Assembly (NCBI GenBank): GCA_018417955.1
Contig: JACTVC010000012.1
Span: forward strand, 496,001-560,000
Source of the DNA: Laccaria trichodermophora
Taxonomy: Eukaryota; Basidiomycota; Agaricomycetes; Agaricales; Hydnangiaceae
Reading direction: 5' to 3'
DNA: 64,000 nt
Shown here: positions 1 through 10,251 of the stretch, in pieces
Numbering within the stretch: the stretch's first letter is position 1
Layout of the letters: every line of letters starts with the position of its first letter
Translations under genes and position numbers: made by a program
Notes under the pieces: model-generated
Databases searched by the model: none
What the model was told of the DNA's origin: nothing
What the model saw: the letters and a program-made list of their open reading frames with translations, nothing else

Positions 1-1795
1 GTTGACGATATAATCCTAGTTTGGAAATCAGAAATGCATTGCGTTGGAAACGCTCAAGGTCTGACCGCGTCGCCGTCGTACACAATAGTCCTAATCTAAG
101 ACTCAATACATCAGTATTCAGACGGGTGCTTTTGGTAGAGCTAAGACCCACCCCAGCATTAATCACCGCTTCCAAGTCTGGTCGTGAGTTGCTCATCCAA
201 TCGCCTATCGCGTGATGTAAGTAATTATGAAGGGAGGGTGCAAAGTCAGGACTTTCCGGTAGCGGCAAAATTGAGATAAACGTCGTTATTGGTCTCTTGC
301 CACACAACACCAGCGCCGACAGCGCCGGCAATAGAATTCAAGTAGTTAGTGATGTCCGGAGGGTATGAATCTGGGTTATGGGTCAGAACGTAATACGCCT
401 ACGCGTAACATTCAGAAAAAATAAAATAATGCGAACGGTGATGTGCAGAAACTCACATCCCAGTTTCCAGCCAATGGAGATAGGATTTTCTGATTACAAT
501 AACTTTGGGCTTTCGAACAGACTGAATTGGAGCCACCGCCATAGCAAGATTTAATCTACATAAAAAATGTGTTAATAACGATACTTTCTGCAATATTGGG
601 AAGACAGGTCATACCAGAGCTTGACATCCTCCCGGCTTTGTCCAAGCAGTTATTGCGCGGTTGATGACGGTTGATGAAACGAGGGCATAGTATGGGTTGC
701 TTTCAGCGTAAGTAATGTAACCGGGGTATTGTATCAACGGATCCTAAATTTTTGGAAGCTGACGGAGGACGAAATAGTCAATGAATTTGCAGGCCTACAG
801 TGAGTCCATCTCCAATCCCAAGAACTTTTAGGTTCAGTGTGATGCCAGAAGCCCTTCCCGCCGCAATAGCAGCGTTTTGAGAAAGGAAATGCCTAGATGA
901 GCGAGAGAGATTAAGCACTTTGCAACTTTGTGACTCTGAGTTTTCTAGCTTACGCAGCGAAGGCTGGACCATAATGACCGCCATACCTAAACCGGTATGT
1001 CGAGTGATTCGTACGGTAAAAAAAGGGAGCTTACGATTACGTCCAAATTGCAAGTTTATTTTTTCGGTACTTAGAGAATCTAGAGTCGGACAGAAAAATT
1101 TGCATGAAATTCCAGACGTCGGACGCTGCTTCCTGCGACGTCCCAACCTTGAGGTCTCCATAAGAGAAGCCGACACCAACCGGCTGATCGATGTATACAA
1201 TGTTGGCTTCGTTGTTCCACGAGAAGGGGTTTAGAGTGACTGAAGAGCTGTCGTTGGTAATGCGGCAAGGACCATGCTCTTGGAACAAGCCAATCATGCT
1301 GGATGCTCCGGGCTATTGACAGTCAGAAATTTACTTTCATGAATCATGTCACGCACACCACCATTGAACCAGAGAGTGAGCGGAGCGGTATCAGGGTTCT
1401 GGCGAGATTCAAAAAACCAGAACCTGCGATGAAGGAGTCAAGCCGGTATAAGCATCCGTTTGTCTCAAATGTGGCTGACCAAATGCTCTCGGTGGCGGTT
1501 AAATCGCCATATCCGGATGCCTGAAAGACGCCTGAGGTAGTTTCTGCGTCGCTATTTTCAGTGTCAACTGAGAATTGAGAATGTATAAAATACCGCAGAC
1601 GCCCGAGTTCTCAACGACTCGCAATTTCCCTGGGGTGGTAACATTGCTCAACTCTGCGCCCCTTGCTGTGAATGTGGTCGATTCGATTGATGGGGATCGT
1701 GGAACATCTCCCAGAACGCCCCCAATGATCGGTACTTCACCTGCCAAACCTCCGACGAAAAAAAGGGAAATGAGACAAAAGAAAACCAAGACCAT
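1..1795 (-). pseudogene. Serine carboxypeptidase (S10), probably inactive, 3' end outside window
   Basis: Secreted/vacuolar peptidase S10 family (alpha/beta hydrolase, Ser-Asp-His triad), which removes C-terminal amino acids. It begins at 1795 with a hydrophobic signal peptide. In-frame exons give [63 protein letters not shown], then SYGGHYGPA, IGDGLT, DPLIQYPGYITYAESNPYY, NSRPDLEAVINAG and TIVYDGDADYIVN before the window edge. Introns are about 45-60 nt. Two lesions are visible: a TAA at 1037-1039 stands where the family has Glu just before the catalytic Ser, and the intron beginning at 256 starts with GA instead of GT. The rest of the coding sequence is well preserved, so decay would be recent. 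The C-terminal His motif lies outside the window. Family call is sure; loss of function is inferred. Confidence 0.88.
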
Positions 1796-2460
1796 GACAC
1801 AAAAAACTGTGGCTGACTTCTAGAGGGCAGGGTACTTGAGTTGAGAAAGAAGTACGGGGGGAAAAAAGTTTGCGGACCATTCAGGATGTCACCGCCTCGG
1901 ACTTCTATCTGATTTCTGATGATGCGGCACCCGGAAGGCCGCGACAGAGCCCACATCTTTGATTGTGGAGATATATCGACAGAAGTGCCAGTTCTTTTGC
2001 ATAAAGTCTTTAGTTGCCTCACGAAGCAATCAGTAACCACTGAAGACCAGATCCGCTAACAAGGGAACGAATCTCCTCAGCTGACACTGGTTTATTGCGA
2101 TGGCCATCGACAGATTACGAGCATCCAGTGGTGGGCCGAACGAGAGGGATAGAGGGAAGGGGCGGCGGATGCTGTACATGTGGGCAATGGGCATCACCAC
2201 TCGACATGTGCTACCGTAGGTCCATATGAACGACGTGAGCGTTGAAGAAGGACACTCTTTTTTCCTTCTGTATCCTCCAAGGAGCGCGTCGATTTGGATG
2301 ATAGTCGAGATTCATGTCAGCGTCTAGTAAACGGGGAGGGTTAGATTTGACCTTATGTGTTATAACTTGTTGTGGAAGCTGGCGCTGGAATTTGACGTTC
2401 GTCATGATCAGGTGGAGTGATTTGAACGTGAAGCAACAGCGTAGAATAAGGTGGAAACAA
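1796..2460. other. Intergenic, no supported gene
   Basis: Upstream of the carboxypeptidase start and of the tRNA. Reading frames on both strands are short, overlap one another and match no family I recognise. It presumably holds the carboxypeptidase promoter. Confidence 0.5.
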
Positions 2461-2566
2461 GGCAAGATGGCCGAGCGGTTAAGGCGTGTGACTCAAGCGT
2501 AGCTTACCTGCATTCGCGGGTTCTCATCATCGTATGATGGCGTGGGTTCAAGTCCCACTCTTGTCA
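2461..2566 (+). tRNA. tRNA-Leu (anticodon CAA) with intron
   Basis: Seven-base-pair acceptor stem (GGCAAGA at 2461-2467 with TCTTGTC at 2559-2565, one G-T pair, discriminator A). The D-arm reads TGGCCGAGCGGTTAAGG, which serves as the A box. The anticodon CAA is at 2494-2496, followed by G37. A class II variable arm (ATCAT/ATGAT around 2528-2540) and a perfect T-arm GTGGG-TTCAAGT-CCCAC follow. About 25 nt after position 37 do not fit the mature tRNA and are the canonical intron seen in eukaryotic tRNA-Leu(CAA). The lowest anticodon-stem pair appears mismatched. Confidence 0.95.
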
Positions 2567-2847
2567 ACCTTTTGCGTATGGTGGGTTTGTCAACAGTTCA
2601 GAATTGGCTGAAGTAGACCGTAGTGTGCAGGCGAGTCGGCGACAACACATGAAGAGCTAGCTAGCTATAGGTGGAAGAAGGTCAAGACGTCTACGTACTT
2701 GTTTTGTAGAATTTTGTGGGAAGTCCATCGCTCAAGCGCTCAAGGTTGGCAATTGCAAGGTTCATTCCCGACGAGACCCTTTCCAGCTACATAAATGGAA
2801 AACCCTAGACGAATACTCGCTCGAAACAAAATGGTAAGTTGAAGTCA
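2567..2847. other. Intergenic spacer
   Basis: Between the tRNA and the 3' end of the FAD monooxygenase. I see no gene in it. Confidence 0.5.
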
Positions 2848-4325
2848 TTACTCCTCAGAAATGAGTTTTCCTGAAATGGGATGAAGCCCTTGAAGTGTGT
2901 GCTTCGCGATATAGTCTCCCACAACATCCTCAGCAGCATACATAAAAATCCCGTCATGAGCAAATTGTGGAAGTTTGCCTGAGCATATATCACGCTAAGT
3001 TTCAAATTGATTCATCACGCAAAGATCTACACTCACAAAAGATCCAAATACCCCAGTCTCTGATCGTCTGTAACAGCCGGTTCATATCCCTCTTGGCATT
3101 CGCATTCCATCTAGATTGGTCGAGAATGGAATGGACGCGTGGCATGCGCAGCGTTTCGTACGCTTGCGCAGCTTTCTCGAGGCCCTGCGGAATGGGGAGA
3201 TAGTGCTTCAATAAAAGCGCGTAAACGACTGCGTCTTCAACTGCGCATGATACTCCCTGGGCTAGGTCAGGTGTCATGGCGTGGGCGGCATCCCCGATGA
3301 GCACGATACGCCCTCTTACGCCGCTATCCAAAGAGGCGCAATTGGACCAGTGTGGCAGGCGAGGAGTAACATGTCTTGGGATGGTGATTCGCGACTCAGG
3401 GTCTACGGCGTATCCGAGTTCGATGAGATGCTTGTAAAGACCACCTTCGGGGGTATCGTATGGTGACTTCCAATCGCCGTAACGCGCAAGAAGCTCTGTT
3501 TTGTCAATTTTTTCTCGAGTTGAATTCGATGGTGCTTCGTAAACGGTCCACCATTGGATGAATGGGGCTGCAGACGATAAAGGAGTGCACGGAGAGTAGC
3601 CGAAGAATCCTTGTTTCCCAAAGGCCATGGTGATGCGATGGGTATCAAAACTCTCTTGAAGAAGTGAAGGTAAAGATGAGATGGGGATAAATCCGCCAAC
3701 GCCGGTGAGGCCACTGAAAGCATGTGGTTAGCTTTGTTGAGGGATAGAAATCTGATCACACCCACTTGTACATTGCAGGATACGCGCCGTTAAAAAGTGA
3801 ATCCTTTACGACGCTCCGAATACCATCCGCCCCGATGAGGAGGTCCGCAAGCTCCGAGCTCCCATCCCCATACTCAACCAAAACTTGCTCTCCGACCTCC
3901 TTGACGCTCGCAACCTTCATTTCCCACTGCACATCCTCCTCCCGAACACCAAGAAAAAGCGCTTCATGAACCGTAGCCCTCAACACCATAACTTGCCCAA
4001 ACTCTCCGTATCTTTCAGCTGTACCTCCCTTCATCTGTCCCAACAAACGGCCTTCTGAGTCGCGAAACGTCATCAAACCCCCGGGAAAAGCACGTTCCCG
4101 GATGTGAGTAGCCGCCTCTGGGGAAATGGAAGCAATGGCGCGCAAACCGTTGGGCGCCAGTCCAATGCCACCCCCAATTGTCCGAGCAGAGTTTACTGGA
4201 GAAGTGTGTGATTCAATGAGCTTGATGGAAACGGCCCCGTCACTGTTGGTGGATTGAAGGTGCTTTCGCAATGCGTGATATGAAGCGAGACCTGCAATAC
4301 CTGCCCCGACAATGATGATTTTCAT
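2848..4325 (-). CDS. FAD-dependent monooxygenase (salicylate hydroxylase-like)
   Basis: Group A flavoprotein monooxygenase using FAD and NAD(P)H to hydroxylate an aromatic or related substrate; substrate unknown. Starts at 4325 with the Rossmann motif MKIIIVGAGIAGLASYHALR (GxGxxG). The second conserved motif (LLIGADGIRSVVKDSLF) lies near residue 170, and the FAD/ribityl motif GRIVLIGDAAHAMTPDLAQG lies in exon 2. Intron 1 is 3714-3765 (gtgggt..ttcag). A second intron near 2995-3050 leads into a last exon ending KLISEE before TAA at 2848. The product is about 450 residues, normal for the family, and no transmembrane tail is seen. A TATA-like sequence lies about 55 bp upstream. It is next to the MFS cluster, which could hint at small-molecule metabolism, but no core biosynthetic gene is present. 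Confidence 0.9.
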
Positions 4326-4373
4326 GGAGGCTATTGGCTTGACCTGGGAATAGTTTGTTATCTCAAACTGGAG

Positions 4374-4386
4374 CCAGTATATAAGG
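4374..4386 (-). promoter_or_regulatory. TATA-like box of the FAD monooxygenase
   Basis: On the minus strand the sequence reads CTTATATACT about 55 bp before the ATG at 4325. Confidence 0.5.
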
Positions 4387-4427
4387 CGACAGCTTCCCGG
4401 CGCCTCATTGTTGGCTTGAAAAGTATC

Positions 4428-4486
4428 GAGGGCGCAGCATTGAGGCTTGAAGACGCAGCATTGAAGACTGAAGGCGCAGCACGAGC
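4428..4486. repeat. Three-copy 21-bp tandem repeat
   Basis: The core CGCAGCA recurs at 4433, 4454 and 4475, each with GA-rich flanks (GAAG.CGCAGCATTGA). It lies between the monooxygenase start and the 3' end of MFS transporter 1, in the monooxygenase upstream region. Confidence 0.6.
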
Positions 4487-4662
4487 CTAGTCACAGCCAT
4501 GTCATGCGCAGTATCGCTGGCAGAACTAACTACATACGTCTTCAACGCTTCTGCAATGGTGGCTTGAATGGTTGTGGAACACGTTCAAGTCACGGTTTTT
4601 TGCAAGTTGTTTGTCCAGTGTTTGTCTTTATTGGGGCAAATACAATGAAGTTCCTGTATGCC

Positions 4663-6468
4663 TCAGGAAGACTTGTTCTCATTCACAGTCTCTTGACTCG
4701 ACTCATTCTCCATAAAGCTTGCACCTCCTTCATACCCGACCCAGGTATACCTTTTGCAATGCGGACCTCTCGCTAAAAGCACGAGTATTTGCATCGCGTA
4801 CCAGCCCATTCCAAGTGCTGAGGAGGCGCGCCAACCGTATCGGACGAATACCATTGTACCCACAGAGGTTCCCATGATTTGACCGACGTAAAACTAATGG
4901 GGGGAAAAACGTGTTAGCTGTGAGGAGAGAGTTTATAGGAAAACGGAAACATACGGAGAGTACAAAAAGCGCGTTTAAGCGAGACCCCGCAGAGAGAGAT
5001 ACGCTGGACCGGAATGAGATCCTCAAAACACGTTTCAGCGTTGACAAGGTTTTAGGCATACATACCTGAACATTGACATCAGCAACCCAACGTTTTGGAT
5101 TTGCTTCAGGAAGTCCAATCCAAAACTCGATATTATCACGGCAGATATATGAATACCACCAGCAGCGGTGTGGACCGCTTGAAAAAGAAGCATAAGGAAG
5201 GTGGAGATTACGATCGCATACCAGGGCATGATGCAGTCCACGATTCTTCCACTCAGCGGTCCCGCTATCACCCCAGCTAAACCCACGATCCCGAACAGGC
5301 CTATCGCCAGTCTTATCCAAAAGGGAAAAAACATCAGGGGGTGTACATGAGTAAGGTGTAAGGTTTTACTCACGTAGAATAATAATAAGGCTTTCCCCCG
5401 AGCAGGAAAGTCATAGTCACCCAATAGCTTGAGAAAGCCGCGCTCGTCCCGATAGTGATTATGATGACCTGAATAACGACGGGCTCCGTTACCGCGTACT
5501 TCGCCATCGTCCAAAATATCCTCCCGTATGTCAACCCTTTGTTTTCCGGTTTAGGTGGATAATCTGGAAGGAAGAAGTACAAGAACAGGACGACAAGGCA
5601 TTGAAGCCCAAACATCGTATAATAAACCATGCGCCATGCAACAAATTGGCCAACTATCCCTGCAACGATGCGTGCTAGAAGGATCCCGAGGAGCATTCCA
5701 GTGAGCACGATGGAATACGCAAACGATCGTTGAGAAGGTGGCGCTATTTCCGCGACGAGGGGAATAAGAATTTGTGAAGAGACATTCGTTAATCCTGCCA
5801 GAAAGGTGAAAGATTCGAAGAGCACGAGATTCAACGCTTGTGTGAGCCCGAATGTCAGGAGCGTGGATGCCAGGACGAGGAGTAAGATCAATTGCCGTCT
5901 ATGAAGGAGGTCCCCAAGCGGGCAAATTAGGAGAATGCCTACTGCGTAACTGCCGAGTGAATCAAATGAAGGGAAGTTATGAAGATGAAGAGGAGAGACA
6001 TACCCAGCTTGTAAAAAAGTTGGAATTCTGGAAACTTTTCTTCAGCATTGTACTGCCGCACTGGCAGAAGGGGAACTGACCTTGCGACACCATCATATGA
6101 TACATGGAAAGATTTCGACATTTCGACTACAAGCATAATCAGGTAACGTGTTGTGATTATCCAGGAATGTCGGCTACTTACTGAGCAATGGTTGGCAATA
6201 ATACAAATTTGCTGTGACTGACAGTGAGAAGCCAATGAGCGTCTAAAACGTTGCAAAAGGTGTTTTTGTACCCACTGAGGGTACCCACAACAGCATAAGC
6301 GACTGCTATCCCATAGGTAAACTTGAACGGAAGTTCTGGATTGTAACGCAGGCGCGTTGGGATTGGGAGAATGTAGAATTCTTTCGTCGGTCGAGGATCG
6401 GCGATGTCAGATGCACAAGACTTCTCATCGGTTTCTTGCAAAGAAGAGACTAGCTGAGAAGACGCCAT
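4663..6468 (-). CDS. MFS transporter 1 (YnfM-like)
   Basis: Major facilitator superfamily membrane transporter, 12-helix type expected; substrate unknown. Start at 6468. The exons read in order: the pre-membrane motif FYILPIPTRLRYNPE, VTANLYYCQPLL (first helix end), a large central exon (5891-5370) with LIPLVAEIAPPSQR and SIVLTGMLLGILLARIVAG, WRMVYYTMFGLQ and LTYGRIFWTMAKYAVTEPV, and later helices (PLSGRIVD near 5280). The last exon is GTSVGTMVFVRYGWRAS...RGPHCKRYTWVGYEGG, with a short charged tail ending at 4663. Introns interrupt at the same places as in the two paralogues at 7.1-8.8 kb and 10.3-12.1 kb. It is probably intact. Exact exon borders in the 4.9-5.35 kb part are not fully resolved. 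Confidence 0.87.
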
Positions 6469-7120
6469 TAGTGGAATTAGTTAGAGGGTGCGACAGCAGC
6501 TACCAAGCTCAAGAGTACGTACCTCTGAAATCGGCTTGTCGGCTCAAACGCTGGGGCTCCCATCGATTTCATAGATAAGTTTCACTTTTCTTTCTAGAAC
6601 ACAGAATGATTGTTTGCCGATGTCTGATGACCGGGGTTCAGTAGAGGGTAGCCGTATATCGGCAAGTCTTGTGAGTGCCAACTTTTGCCAACTTTCTTTG
6701 AACGTGGCTGAAGGGTTCCGGTTGATTGACAATAGGTGACACCTGTACGTGCCAAACTCACGGCCGACATGAGCCGATATCAGAGGAAATCGGTCCGAAT
6801 GCGTACACATACGAAGCTTGAGAGTAGGGCCAACTGCTGAGCAAGGGAAGGATGGGCTCGTTGATGCAAAATAACAAGTGCAAAGCTCGGACGTGGACAA
6901 CTGATGCATCGATGAATGCCTACTTTGGAAATTTTTGAATTGAACTCGTAGAAATTAATTAGTGTCAAACTGGAATTGTGATTTCAAGGCTTGCACAATC
7001 GGCGTGGCGGGCTCAGCATTTTTCCTCCGACTCAGAGGCAATAGTTGAATGGTCCCCAAAATCCACGGTCTGCTGCCTCTGTCTATACCGTGTTCCCCCC
7101 TCATAGCCAAACCAAGTGTA
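6469..7120. other. MFS1 upstream region and MFS2 tail relic
   Basis: No separate gene seen. The part at about 7060-7120 (minus strand) still encodes YTWFGYEGGT in the MFS2 frame beyond that gene's stop codon. The rest is the upstream region of MFS1. Confidence 0.55.
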
Positions 7121-8805
7121 TCATCGGCAATTTGGTCCCCTTATTAAGATCACGACGATCTGCATTGCGTACCAGGCCATTCCAAGCGCCGCAGATGCGC
7201 GCCAGCCATACTGGACAAATACCTTCGTGCCAACCGACGTTCCAATCATTTGGCCAACATAGTACTACTAGTACGAGGCAAGTCACTTCAAAATTAGAAA
7301 TATTGGGTAAGATACTACCCACCGAGATCATATAAATAGCGTTTAGTCGTGAGGCAGCGGAAGATGAGACGCTATAGGTAATATAATATCTTAACGGGGG
7401 AAAGTTAGTTCAAAGGGTTCTGAACACTCACCTAAAAATCAAATTTGGGAGTGCAACGTTTTGTATCTGCTGGAATAAATCTGACCCGAAGCACGAAATG
7501 ATCACAGCTGATATATGAATTCCGGCGGCCCCAGTGTGCACTGCTTGGAAAAGCAGTAGCATGAACGTCGCAGCCAGAAGCGCGTGCCAAGGTCCCATTC
7601 GATCAACAACGCGGCCGCAGATAGGTCCAGCCATTACCCCAGCCATGCCAAGGAGTCCGAAAAGTCCTACGACAAGCCTGAAGAAAAAACCGATCCCGAG
7701 GCAGAGGAAATTTGTACTTGCGTGGAATAAAAGTATGGTGCGCCCCCGAGAAGAAAGGTGAGTGTGACCCAATAATTCGCAAAACAAGCGGCCGCCCCAA
7801 GGTTTATGATGACAATTTGCATGACGAGGGGCTCAGTTACGATATATTTTCCCATTGTCCAAAAGACGGCCCAGTACGTCAGCTCTTTGTTCGCTCGGGG
7901 TGGTGGGTAATCCGGGAAAAAGAGATAGATGTAGACAAGAATAAGACATTGGAGGCCGAAGGAGGTATAGTAAACTACGCGCCAGGCCAGGAATTGAGCA
8001 ATGAGACCAGCCATGACGCGTCCCAGGAGAACGCCAAGCATTATTCCTGTCAGGACAATTGAGAATGCGAATCCGCTCTGAGCTGGAGGTGCAAGATCCG
8101 CAGCTAGTGGGACAAGAATTTGTGGAGTCAGGGTAGTCGCCGCTGATAGGAAAGAAAGGGCTTCAAAAAAATGCAGATTGGAGGTCACCGCGAGGCCGAG
8201 GGTTAAGAAAGTGGTCACGAGAAGCAGGGCGAGGATGAGTTGGCGCCGGTGAACGAGGTCACCCAAAGGGCAGATTAGGAGAAGGCCAGAAGCATGCCTG
8301 CGCACGCGATTAGCGAATGTGTGAGAAATTAGGCGAGATAGAATGGCTGCACCCAGCTTGTACGAATGTCGGAATCCTTTAGTCAAGTCGTTAGTCGGCA
8401 CTGACATAGCTGAAAATACAATGACTGACCTTGAAACGCCCTCATACGACACTTGGAATGACTCAGACATTTGAAGTAAAATCATGTGAGGCTACGTAGA
8501 TTGAAGACATCCTGAACAACTTGCTCAGCAGAGGTTGACAGTAGTAGAGATTGGCCATAACTAGGACATGGCTTTAACGCAAACTTCCGTTGACATTTGG
8601 TTCACTCACTTATGAAGCCTACGATCGCGTAGGAAACAAGCATTTTGTAGCTAAACTTGAACGGGTTCTCCGGGTCGTAACGAAGGCGAGATGGGATGGG
8701 GAGGAAGTAGAACTCGGTCGTCCGCTGATTGACTTCAGCAATGGCGTCTGTGGAAACAACATCGCAACCCGAAGATTTTTCATCTGGTCGTTTGGGCAAA
8801 TACAT
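7121..8805 (-). CDS. MFS transporter 2 (YnfM-like)
   Basis: Paralogue of the transporter at 4.7-6.5 kb, same strand. Start at 8805, with FYFLPIPSRLRYDPENPFKF; then VMANLYYCQPLL in a small exon around 8540. A long exon follows with QVSYEGVSRS, LLICPLGDLVHRRQ, ILVPLAADLAPPAQS, GVLLGRVMAGLIAQF and TYWAVFWTMGKYIVTEPL. Later exons carry the helix-loop motif GMAGVMAGPICGRVVD and GTSVGTKVFVQYGWRAS. The frame stops at TGA (7121-7123) just after RGPNCR, where both paralogues continue with RYTW.GYEGG and a charged tail. Only the cytosolic tail is lost, so transport function may remain. Substrate unknown. Confidence 0.87.
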
Positions 8806-10251
8806 GAGTGGAAATAAAGTTGGAGGTGAGACGAGAAGCGACGTACGTTTTCAATGATTGATGTTCTCCAACTGAGCAGGTTCAAAAGCGCCCTGCACAT
8901 CGATTTCATAGATGACGATAGTGAAATGTCACAAGGCATTATGAGGGGCAGGTTCCTACTACCAAACCCTCAGGTCCTGTGGAGGTAAACCGGCACCGAT
9001 CCTGGTACTCAAATGAGAAACAAATTCTTGATGAAGGGTTCAGAAGCAAGACGTCGAAACTCTCCATCCCCTCCATACGAGCAGTGACAATAGGACTCAC
9101 CACCTGAAAATCATGTACCACTTCCAGCTGGCGTGTCCTGGACTGGGTGCACATTTGGCGGGAAGGGTCTATCCAGCCAGCACACGGAGCCAATGTCTTT
9201 TACGTATCTTCAGGAGCATTTCAGGAGCCTGTGGAGCCCTGGGGTTCTACATCGAACACATACAAATGCGTCTTATCTTGCTCGGGTTCTTATCGAGAAT
9301 AAAAATATGTGCATTTTGTGTCGGTATGCCTCCAAGGAAATGCAACTTGTGTTGTGGTCAGCGTCGAGGGGTTAGGCTCTGACAACAGCCGTGGTTCCCA
9401 CGTGACATCTTTTTTTTACGTCAGGGAATCGGATGTTTTCACTGTCTCCCTTGAACGTTTGAACCTTCACTACGCCCACAAAACTCAACATGGCCCAAGA
9501 AGCGCACGAGGCGCCCCTGGCGTTCGAAGCGTTCATACCGTCGAGCTTGAATACCTTGTTATCTTTCTCAGAAACAACGCCTCGCATGCTTTGGCGCGTC
9601 GGCCGAGATTTTTGAATCGTGACGTGAACAGCCCCACCATGGGTTCCGATGAAAAACTTGAAGCTCGTTGATCCGATGGAAGAGGAAGTGCTGAGATATC
9701 ATACATACCCCAGGACCATGAAATGACTCAGAAAACGTGGCTTGCGCTTCAAGCTTCTTCAAGTTTTTGTGAGTTCCGGGTTGTGATGGTACCTGACGTA
9801 TCATAGTTTTGACTGAAGAATGACCAGCCTTTCAGTCCCTTGTTCAGTCGAGATACTGAGTGATTCCGCAAGGAAAGGTGAGCGTTCCGAGTCTCCAGAC
9901 AAACAGTGAAGAAGCAAAGTTGTTGGCCAAGATGATTCAACATATCACAAAATTTCACAAACGTCCGAGACTGCCGTCATGAAGAATCGGTGACGTTTTT
10001 TAGTTTGTCATCCTCGGCCTTGCCTCTTTCTATCTCTAGTCAAGTTTTGCCGCGGTAGAGTAGGGTAGAGTCCGCGTAAGTCAAGTTTTTCTCTTGAACC
10101 TTGATCACGGGGATGACAAGCGGCAGCGATTCCGGCAGCTTATGAATCGCCGTCACCAAATGGACATGGCTTCATCTTTTTATAAATACCCCATCTGACT
10201 CCATCTCCCATCGTTTCATGACCGCCTTTTGGCTTTTTCACGTCCATCACG
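8806..10251. promoter_or_regulatory. Shared upstream region of divergent MFS2 and MFS3
   Basis: About 1.4 kb separates the starts of two divergently transcribed paralogues. Frames inside are short and unrelated to known families. A TATA-like TTTATAAAT lies near 10178, about 70 bp before the MFS3 start. No other element could be assigned. Confidence 0.5.

Noticed and set aside
8939..9958. Several frames between MFS2 and MFS3
   Set aside because: Short, mutually overlapping on both strands, no domain features; more likely the shared upstream region.
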